Positions 6,539-11,242 of a stretch of DNA of 28,099 nucleotides are shown here, in pieces. The notes under the pieces are model-generated. The model saw only the letters and a program-made list of their open reading frames with translations, was not told where the DNA came from and searched no databases. The position numbers and the translations under genes are program-made. Origin of the DNA: a virus; IMG/VR virus record IMGVR_UViG_3300046656_000575, positions 1-28,099 of that record; one strand, written 5' to 3'. Numbering within the stretch: position 1 is the stretch's first letter; each line of letters starts with the position of its first letter.

Positions 6539-7155
6539 CGCCGTGCCCCGTCCGGTATGCCGAGGCCGGCGGTGCAGCTCTGCCGCCGGCCTCGGTTTTC
6601 CGGGAGTACGGCGAGCCTGCTTTCGCCCTCCGTGGGCCTCGCCGAACCAGCGCCGAAGGCGGCCCGGGCCGCCCCGACTGACACAACCCGCCAGGCCTTG
6701 CGGAACTCGATGCTGCGGGGATCGCCGTGCCGTGCCGCTCGCGATAGGTGGGGGTCGCCCATGGGGACCGGGCGCGCCGATCTGGAGGTGGCGGGCTGGA
6801 GCTGTACAGGGAAGGCGGCGGCCGGACGACCGGCGGCCCGCAGAAGGCCGCGAAGCCCGGCACGCGCCGGCAGCCGGCCGCCGCCACCCTGGTTACCTGC
6901 TCGGCCTTCGGAGGCCGAATCCGAAGGTCGCAAGTTCGAATCTTGCTGGGCGCACCACCCGGGCCGGGCCACGATCCGGCGGCACATCTTGCAGCCGGGC
7001 GTCGCGGTCCGGAAGTCGGTGGGCTTGCCGCAGCCGGCACAGCGGAAGGGCGAAAGCACGAAGGGCCGCCCCGGTGCGTCGGTGAAGACGCGGGCGGGCT
7101 CTTGCGGAGATCGCCCCGAGGCGGCTTTTCCTGATTTCGTTTCGGGAAGCATCAT
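6535..7155 (-). CDS. possible zinc-ribbon protein reading across the att core (uncertain)
   Basis: About 206 codons from ATG at 7155; a GTG at 7161 is better spaced from a GGAG. The stop overlaps the DUF5131 start by four bases (ATGA). The first 65 codons look protein-like and contain CAGCGKP and CKMCRR, a four-Cys zinc-ribbon pattern. The following residues (AQQDSNLRPSDS) are the antisense reading of the tRNA fragment, a peptide widely seen in spurious translations of tRNA genes. Beyond that the sequence is low-complexity and crosses two perfect inverted repeats, which argues against coding there. If real, integration at the att core would replace its C-terminal part. I consider the N-terminal third plausible and the full length doubtful. 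Confidence 0.35.
   Translation of the reverse strand: MMLPETKSGKAASGRSPQEPARVFTDAPGRPFVLSPFRCAGCGKPTDFRTATPGCKMCRRIVARPGWCAQQDSNLRPSDSASEGRAGNQGGGGRLPARAGLRGLLRAAGRPAAAFPVQLQPATSRSARPVPMGDPHLSRAARHGDPRSIEFRKAWRVVSVGAARAAFGAGSARPTEGESRLAVLPENRGRRQSCTAGLGIPDGARR
6560..6599 (+). terminator. 13-bp perfect hairpin followed by TTTT
   Basis: The arms CCGAGGCCGGCGG (6560-6572) and CCGCCGGCCTCGG (6583-6595) flank a 10-base loop and are followed by TTTT at 6596-6599. This is a Rho-independent-type terminator for plus-strand transcription. It lies 21 bases upstream of the DUF5131 start, where it would stop plus-strand transcripts from running antisense into the rest of the region. On the minus strand it would be a leader hairpin of the early operon. 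Confidence 0.6.
6658..6673. promoter_or_regulatory. 16-bp perfect palindrome, possible operator
   Basis: GGCGGCCCGGGCCGCC is a perfect dyad about 120 bases upstream of the DUF5131 start, in the control region between integrase and early operon. It could be a repressor or integration-factor site. GC-rich composition makes chance palindromes more likely. Confidence 0.3.
6908..6957 (+). other. attP: 3' half of a tRNA-Arg-like gene: probable phage attachment site (attP core)
   Basis: The segment folds as the 3' half of a tRNA. The anticodon stem is TCGGA/TCCGA (6908-6912 with 6920-6924) with a 7-base loop whose middle reads CCG (Arg), followed by an AGGTC variable loop, the T arm GCAAG-TTCGAAT-CTTGC (6930-6946), the acceptor strand TGGGCGC, A73 and an encoded CCA at 6955-6957. 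No D arm or 5' acceptor strand lies upstream, and the usual U33 is G, so identity with the host tRNA probably starts in the anticodon loop near 6915. Tyrosine integrases often use such tRNA 3' ends; the integrase gene is 360 bases away. Phage-like genes on both sides favour attP. Confidence 0.75.
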
Positions 7156-7179
7156 GGTCACCGTCGATCTCCGCAAGAG
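7099..7179. promoter_or_regulatory. 15-bp perfect inverted repeat bracketing a possible start site
   Basis: The arms CTCTTGCGGAGATCG (7099-7113) and CGATCTCCGCAAGAG (7165-7179) are perfect and 51 bases apart. They lie between the att core and the integrase gene. Possible roles are an operator pair for DNA looping, arm-type or excision-factor sites, or an RNA hairpin that encloses the ATG at 7155. Confidence 0.6.
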
Positions 7180-7187
7180 ACGCCGCG

Positions 7188-7217
7188 AAGATGCGCCCGC
7201 TCCCCCGACCTTGTCAA
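7188..7217 (-). promoter_or_regulatory. candidate sigma70-like promoter for the leftward early operon
   Basis: On the minus strand a perfect TTGACA (7217-7212) is followed after 18 bases by CATCTT (7193-7188), a weak -10. Transcription would start near 7181, right before one arm of the 15-bp inverted repeat, a natural operator position. The 144 bases between 7177 and the integrase stop hold no gene that I can see. Confidence 0.4.
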
Positions 7218-7320
7218 GGGGGTCCCCGAAATTAATAGTCGGAATGTTCCTGCCATCAGGGTCAGGCCACCCCCGAAGTCCGGGTCGGGTATTCCCTGGC
7301 CACGGCGCTCGGCCACAGCT

Positions 7321-8184
7321 TCAGCGAGTACCGGGCTCCCTCCCCGGCGGCCCGATGAACCGCACCGAGGCGTTGATGTGCTCCGGCGACAGGTGCGAGT
7401 AGCGCTCCGTCGTCTTGATCGACCGGTGCCCCATCAGCTTCTGCAACACCCGCAGGCTCCCCCCGTTCATCACGTACCAGCTCCCGAAGGTGTGCCGCAG
7501 GGTGTGGAAGGTAACGTCGGACCCGAGCCCGGCGAGCTGACGGGCGCGCTCGAAGGACGACCGGATGTCATGCATCGCGGCGCCGCGCCAGGTGAAGACC
7601 GGGTCGCCAAGCCCGGCGCGCGGCAGGCCGGCCAGGCACTGATGGAGCGCCTCGCTCATGGGGATGTGCCGCCGGCGCATCTTCCCCTTCGTCGTCTTCC
7701 GGGCGAAGGTGATGACGCGCGCCAGGACGTCGACGTGTTCCCCCCGGAGCCCCAGCACCTCGGAGAGCCGGCCCCCGGTGTGCAGCGCCGCGGTGATCAC
7801 CGGCCGCGCATGCGGCAGCGCCGCGAGCTGCAGGCGCGCCGCCTCCTCGGGGGTCAGGTAGCGATCGCGGCCGTCGCCCTCCTTGAACCTCTTCACCGCC
7901 AGCGCCGGGTTCGGCCCCGCTCGATAGCCGCGGCCGGTGCACCACTCGAGGAAGACGCTCAGCGCGGAGGCCTGGCGGTTGAGGGTCGGGCGGGCGATGC
8001 CCTCCGCCAGCCGGGCGCGGAAGAAGCGCTCGATCTCGAGGACGGTGATCTGGTCGATTGGACGATCGCCGAAGTACCGCTCGAGGATGCGCACCTGGGA
8101 CGGCATGGTGCGCTGGTCCTCAGAGTAGAGCTGGTAGTGCAGCAGGAACTCCCCGGCGACCTCCTTGAAGGCCACGCCCGGCAC
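7321..8184 (-). CDS. int: tyrosine recombinase / phage integrase
   Basis: 287 aa from GTG at 8184; no ATG is available between the upstream in-frame stop and residue 27. The N-terminal 100 residues are a SAM-like core-binding domain (LERYFGDRPIDQITVLEIERFF, split here as two helices, then NRQASALSVFLEWC). The catalytic domain contains all expected residues: R139 in HTGGRLSEVLGL, a Lys in the TTKGK turn (166-168), H227 and R230 in FHTLRHTFGSW, H253 in LMGHRS and the nucleophile Y262 in TERYSHL. It would join attP in the tRNA-Arg-like fragment at 6908-6957 to the host tRNA gene. The protein is short and seems to lack a separate arm-binding domain. No excisionase or phage repressor is recognised nearby. 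Confidence 0.93.
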   Translation of the reverse strand: MPGVAFKEVAGEFLLHYQLYSEDQRTMPSQVRILERYFGDRPIDQITVLEIERFFRARLAEGIARPTLNRQASALSVFLEWCTGRGYRAGPNPALAVKRFKEGDGRDRYLTPEEAARLQLAALPHARPVITAALHTGGRLSEVLGLRGEHVDVLARVITFARKTTKGKMRRRHIPMSEALHQCLAGLPRAGLGDPVFTWRGAAMHDIRSSFERARQLAGLGSDVTFHTLRHTFGSWYVMNGGSLRVLQKLMGHRSIKTTERYSHLSPEHINASVRFIGPPGREPGTR

Positions 8185-8209
8185 AGTTATCCCGTCGTGG
8201 GCGGCGAAA

Positions 8210-8229
8210 GCGTAGGCTCCCTACTACGC
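8210..8229. promoter_or_regulatory. 6-bp inverted repeat upstream of integrase
   Basis: GCGTAG and CTACGC are separated by eight bases, 26 bases upstream of the integrase start. It may be an operator, but short repeats like this arise by chance. The surrounding 8185-8449 gap contains no convincing gene; apart from this repeat and the terminator at 8366-8397 I see nothing in it. Confidence 0.25.
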
Positions 8230-8365
8230 CGAAAGCCGCGCCACGCAAGGCTTTTCGTCAGATTGCCATCGCGGCGAACCCATAGAACGCAGGAAAGTCT
8301 AATGCCGGCGGGCGTAATTTCGGACTGTCATGTTCCGACATCGCGGAGTGGGCCGGACGTGCGAA

Positions 8366-8397
8366 GGCCCGGTCCGCGTCGGCGTCGCGGCCGGGCC
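8366..8397 (-). terminator. strong hairpin ending the lysis/structural operon
   Basis: GGCCCGG (8366-8372) pairs with CCGGGCC (8391-8397), and CCGCG (8374-8378) with CGCGG (8386-8390), giving 12 base pairs with one bulged base and a 7-base loop. It lies 52 bases beyond the last minus-strand gene (stop at 8450). There is no run of U, so it may need Rho or act as a transcript-end stabiliser. Confidence 0.5.
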
Positions 8398-8449
8398 CAC
8401 AGCACGCCAGGCGAGGAGGGTCGCGCCGGGCGGTTCGAGATCGCGATCT

Positions 8450-8872
8450 TTACGGCGGCCGCCGTCCCCAGATGAACGAGGCCGCCGGCATGACCTGCCA
8501 GGTGTACGCAGTCGAACAGTCGGCGCCCTCGCAGCGGTTGTCCGGATCGAGGCCGATCGAGACCCCGACCCCGTAACAGGCCCCCCAGCGCTTCCCCTTC
8601 GCCGCCCGGCATTCGTCGAGGGTGGCGATCAGGTCGGAGACGACGTGCTGCTGCTGGCGCTCCTGCTCGAGCGAGCGGCAGATGTAATCCTCCCGGCACC
8701 AGTCCGGGCGCGCAGCGTCCGCCGGCAGACGCGGACCGGGTCCGGCGACCGCGACGCTCAGGATCAACGCCGCGGCCAGCGTCCCCAGCACCGCCACGAG
8801 CAGGACGATGCGCGCGACCTCCCCGCCACCCTCTCGGCGCAGTTCGGCGAGCGTCTGCCCCCAGGCACGCAT
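8450..8872 (-). CDS. lysis-region protein with one N-terminal membrane segment
   Basis: 140 aa. ATG at 8872 shares one base with the preceding stop (TGATG). A longer upstream reading frame is discarded. Residues about 20-45 form a membrane helix (VARIVLLVAVLGTLAAALILSV), after a basic N-terminus, so the rest (about 95 residues) should be outside the cytoplasm. The outer part has a short charged helix (SLEQERQQQHVVSDLIATLDE) and several Cys (WCREDYIC, DECRAAKGKRWGACYG, NRCEGADC), which could form disulfides. The layout of one helix plus a periplasmic coil would suit an inner-membrane spanin, but no partner lipoprotein is visible, so this is only a suggestion. It is the last gene of the late operon. 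Confidence 0.6.
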   Translation of the reverse strand: MRAWGQTLAELRREGGGEVARIVLLVAVLGTLAAALILSVAVAGPGPRLPADAARPDWCREDYICRSLEQERQQQHVVSDLIATLDECRAAKGKRWGACYGVGVSIGLDPDNRCEGADCSTAYTWQVMPAASFIWGRRPP

Positions 8873-9111
8873 CACGACTTCCCCCGCTTCAGCCGGCGAG
8901 CGGCATCGCCGATCAGCTCGTCGCCGTGGCCCTGCAGCGCCGCGCCCCCTCGCTCCGCCGCGGCGTCGATGTCGCGCGATCGCGCCTCCGCGGCCGCCTG
9001 GCGGCGCGCGCCGGCGGCGCCGCGGCGGCGCTGGAGCCATCCATAGACCGCCACGCCCCCGATCGACAGCGCCGAGCCAGCGAGCGTGATCAGCACTCCT
9101 TCGAGGTTCAT
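8872..9111 (-). CDS. small membrane protein of the lysis region
   Basis: 79 aa. ATG at 9111 with a GGAGGTGG site is preferred over a longer form; it overlaps the preceding stop by four bases (ATGA). A hydrophobic segment at residues 5-24 (GVLITLAGSALSIGGVAVYG) is followed by a long Arg/Ala-rich amphipathic helix (WLQRRRGAAGARRQAAAEAR) and a charged tail (ARRLKRGKS). The topology is probably N-out with a cytoplasmic basic tail. It could be a pinholin-, antiholin- or spanin-like accessory of the lysis block. Nothing in the sequence decides which. Confidence 0.6.
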   Translation of the reverse strand: MNLEGVLITLAGSALSIGGVAVYGWLQRRRGAAGARRQAAAEARSRDIDAAAERGGAALQGHGDELIGDAARRLKRGKS

Positions 9112-9512
9112 GAGCCACCTCCTGACGCCGGCGGCGTCACGGCGCGGGTCGGGATGAACCACTTGTCCTCGCCCCAGTCACGGAACTTGCCGGCGATGCC
9201 GCCCCCGAGGAAGCCCGAGAGCGCCGCCACGAGCCATCCCTTCGGGCCTGCGCCGAAGCTCGGAGCGTCGCACCAGTGCATCGCCATCGCGATCACGATT
9301 CCGACGGCGAGGGCGGCGAGGCGCTTCTGCTCCCCCGTGTCGGCGACCTTCAGGCCGACTCGCTGCACCAGCGGAGCGTAGATCCACTCGACTGTCTGCT
9401 GGGAGAAGAGGCAGATCGCGGCCCCGGCCCCGGCGATCTTGCAGACGGTGATGATCAGCGGGAGCACCGCGTCGACGATCGCCCGGCCAGCTCCCAGCAG
9501 GACCTCTTCCAT
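9108..9512 (-). CDS. multi-pass membrane protein, holin candidate
   Basis: 134 aa. ATG at 9512 is preceded by TAGGAGGCTGTC: the upstream gene's stop overlaps the AGGAGG site. There appear to be three hydrophobic segments: residues about 11-36 (IVDAVLPLIITVCKIAGAGA), 65-80 (LAALAVGIVIAMAMHW) and 92-108 (GWLVAALSGFLGGGIAG). Length and topology fit a class I-like holin or a related phage membrane protein. It sits two genes after the endolysin-proximal membrane protein. Two other small membrane proteins (9923 and 9522) are also holin candidates, so which one sets lysis timing cannot be told. Confidence 0.55.
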   Translation of the reverse strand: MEEVLLGAGRAIVDAVLPLIITVCKIAGAGAAICLFSQQTVEWIYAPLVQRVGLKVADTGEQKRLAALAVGIVIAMAMHWCDAPSFGAGPKGWLVAALSGFLGGGIAGKFRDWGEDKWFIPTRAVTPPASGGGS

Positions 9513-9521
9513 GACAGCCTC

Positions 9522-9926
9522 CTACGGTGGCGGCGGGAGTCGTCCCGCGTCGTCGGCGAACGCCGAGTCGAAGAACAGGGAACCCGAGGATGGCGAGGCC
9601 TTGCTGACGGGAGCGCGATCGGCGAAGCATCCGTTGCTGAGGATGACCTCAGCGCCCGGAGGTTCGGGCCAGTGGTTGATCCGGCTCGTCGCCACCATCC
9701 ACCAGATCGACGAGCGCTGCACCTGGCAGTCCTCCTTCTGGCGGTTCTTGATCGACGCCAGGTCTGTCTCGATCGCAGCGACGCGCCGTTCCCCGCCCAC
9801 CAGGAACAGGCCGATCGGGATCGTCCAGCTCAGGGCCCACCCGATCGGGGCCCCGACCGCGAGGATCAGGAAGATCGTCGGCCCCCACTTGTGCACCAGG
9901 CCGCGCAGCGAGAAAGGCCGGCTCAT
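9522..9926 (-). CDS. lysis-region membrane protein
   Basis: 134 aa. ATG at 9926 with AAGGAGGGCAC is chosen over a start 27 bases upstream, and it overlaps the previous stop (ATGA). Residues about 13-50 are hydrophobic and can form two close membrane helices (GPTIFLILAVGAPIGWALSW and IPIGLFLVGG). A short helical stretch follows (ERRVAAIETDLASIKNRQKEDC) and then a Ser/Pro-rich C-terminal half. The coiled segment plus the N-terminal anchor resembles small phage proteins found next to holins. Function is otherwise unknown. Confidence 0.55.
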   Translation of the reverse strand: MSRPFSLRGLVHKWGPTIFLILAVGAPIGWALSWTIPIGLFLVGGERRVAAIETDLASIKNRQKEDCQVQRSSIWWMVATSRINHWPEPPGAEVILSNGCFADRAPVSKASPSSGSLFFDSAFADDAGRLPPPP

Positions 9927-10132
9927 GTGCCCTCCTTGCGACCTCCGAGCCACAGGATCAGGCCGCCGGCGATCACGCCGAGTAGCCCGACCATCCCATC
10001 CACGACCTTGTCGGGAAGTGGCGGCGCGTCGAGCGGCTGCATGACGCGCGCACCGACCACGCCGAGGAGCGCGCCGGCGACGACCAGGGCGAGGATGATC
10101 GCGACCCAGCCGCGGGCGCGGTCGTCGTTCAT
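9923..10132 (-). CDS. small two-helix membrane protein, best holin candidate
   Basis: 69 aa. ATG at 10132 overlaps the endolysin stop by four bases (ATGA), so it is made directly after the endolysin. It has two membrane helices, about residues 9-30 (WVAIILALVVAGALLGVVGA) and 46-62 (GMVGLLGVIAGGLILWLGG), a short charged N-terminus (MNDDRARG) and a basic tail (GRKEGT). This is the classic layout of a small class II holin, which forms holes in the inner membrane to release endolysin. A longer reading of the same frame, running upstream through the endolysin gene, is a shadow. Confidence 0.65.
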   Translation of the reverse strand: MNDDRARGWVAIILALVVAGALLGVVGARVMQPLDAPPLPDKVVDGMVGLLGVIAGGLILWLGGRKEGT

Positions 10133-10656
10133 GCGCGCACCCCGCCTGTCAGCCCGTCGTACAGAGCGCGGACCGCCTTCTTGTAATCGACCGGATCGAT
10201 GCTGTCGCGGGCCGTACCGCTGTTCCAGGCATCGGCGACGTCCTCGACGGTCTCGTCGGAGAAGCGGTCGAACACACGAGCATTGAGGTGCTTGACGACA
10301 TAGTGGCCGGAGACGACGGGGTCGCGCAGCGCCACCGGGTCGCCTTCGTACCCGCGCAGGAGCGCGGTCGGGAACATGATCTGCCACGGTCCCCAGCTGG
10401 AGTGCGCCGCGCAGCCCCAGAGGAAGTCGTGCCGCTCCATCGCCGGCGTGTGGTATTTCCCTTTGTAGCAGTACGACAGCTCGTGCAGGCTCGCGCGCCA
10501 GCGGCCGATGCGCCGCAGCTCGTGCTGCGCGATCGCCCGCAGGATGGCGACTGCATCGATCGTCGGCGGCACGTGTAGGTCGGGCGCGTACATCGCGATC
10601 GCGTTCGCCAGCGACCGCTCGATCTCCAGCTCGATGGTCTGCTCGTCGTCGGTCAT
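10129..10656 (-). CDS. endolysin, lytic transglycosylase/lysozyme-like
   Basis: 175 aa from ATG at 10656, overlapping the previous stop (ATGA). The pattern fits a lysozyme-like transglycosylase fold: a helix with a Glu (RAIAQHELRR, E46, likely catalytic), then CAAHSSWGPWQIMFPTALL, which matches the SLT 'G-x-x-QI-x-P' element, and a C-terminal helical part with SGHYVVKHLNAR and VEDVADAWNSG (compare the 'a..YN.G' end of SLT domains). No signal peptide is seen, so release should depend on a holin. The substrate would be peptidoglycan of the host wall. The next genes downstream are all membrane proteins, supporting a lysis role. Confidence 0.75.
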   Translation of the reverse strand: MTDDEQTIELEIERSLANAIAMYAPDLHVPPTIDAVAILRAIAQHELRRIGRWRASLHELSYCYKGKYHTPAMERHDFLWGCAAHSSWGPWQIMFPTALLRGYEGDPVALRDPVVSGHYVVKHLNARVFDRFSDETVEDVADAWNSGTARDSIDPVDYKKAVRALYDGLTGGVRA

Positions 10657-10925
10657 GCGCCGGTGACCTCCCCACTGGCGACCCTCGCCGCGACCTCGGC
10701 TTCATGGCTCGGGTACGCGAGCGGGTGATAGACCCCGGGCCACTCAACGATCGCCTCGCACAGGTCGACGTCAAGTGTCACCGGCCCAATGAAATCGGTC
10801 TCGCGCACCCTGCAGCGCGCCGCGGCCGAGGCCTCAGTGGTGTAGATCCCCAGGAGCTCCCAGGCCGAGGCCTTCCCCGGTCCGCCATACTCATGGTTAC
10901 GCGCCGCCACCCAGACCTGCGTCAT
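10653..10925 (-). CDS. hypothetical small protein before the endolysin
   Basis: 90 aa. ATG at 10925 overlaps the stop of the secreted protein gene by four bases; a longer upstream frame is not needed. It begins MTQVWVAARNHEYGGPGKA and has a mixed strand-helix pattern (WELLGIYTTEASAAARCRVR, TLDVDLCEAIVEWPG). It has no membrane segment or signal peptide. No family is recognised. Position between tail-fibre and endolysin genes is common for small phage proteins of unknown use. Confidence 0.65.
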   Translation of the reverse strand: MTQVWVAARNHEYGGPGKASAWELLGIYTTEASAAARCRVRETDFIGPVTLDVDLCEAIVEWPGVYHPLAYPSHEAEVAARVASGEVTGA

Positions 10926-11242
10926 GGCGCGCACCCGCACCCGTTCACGTTGCACGCGCACGGGGTCTGCACGTCGTAGACCTCCCCCACTGCCGGCTCC
11001 GGGATCGCGTCGAACGGCAGCACCGTCATCGTCCCGACCTGCCACTCCCCCAGCGCCAGCTCAGTCGCGCAGGCCTGCATCGTCCCGTTGTCGAGCGGAC
11101 ACGCCGGGCTCGTCACCATCCCGCGCAGGACGTACTTCACCGAGTAGGTCACCTGCTCGGGATAGGCGAGCGGCGCCCCGTCGGCTCCGGTCAGCACCGG
11201 CGCCCACGTCAGGAGCCAGAGGAGGACGACGCGGGTTATCAA
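10922..11242 (-). CDS. small secreted Cys-rich protein with TTG start
   Basis: 106 aa. No ATG or GTG gives a sensible start; TTG at 11242 overlaps the stop of the tail-spike gene (TTGA), so translation is likely coupled. The N-terminus MITRVVLLWLLTWAPVLTG is a Sec-type signal peptide (basic Arg, hydrophobic core, small residues near ADGA). The mature part is beta-rich with many Cys (ACPLDNGTMQAC, then CACNVNGCGC at the end), which suggests disulfides formed outside the cytoplasm. It follows a protein that also carries a signal peptide. No family is recognised. Confidence 0.6.
   Translation of the reverse strand: MITRVVLLWLLTWAPVLTGADGAPLAYPEQVTYSVKYVLRGMVTSPACPLDNGTMQACATELALGEWQVGTMTVLPFDAIPEPAVGEVYDVQTPCACNVNGCGCAP

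Noticed and set aside
6870-6957. Intact functional tRNA gene
   Set aside because: No D arm or 5' acceptor strand can be matched, and position 33 is G, not U; only the 3' half is present.
6030-7040. Long minus-strand frame upstream and antisense of the tRNA fragment
   Set aside because: It contains KIRTCDLRIR, a recurrent artefact of antisense tRNA translation, overlaps the DUF5131 gene in another frame and lacks a family match.
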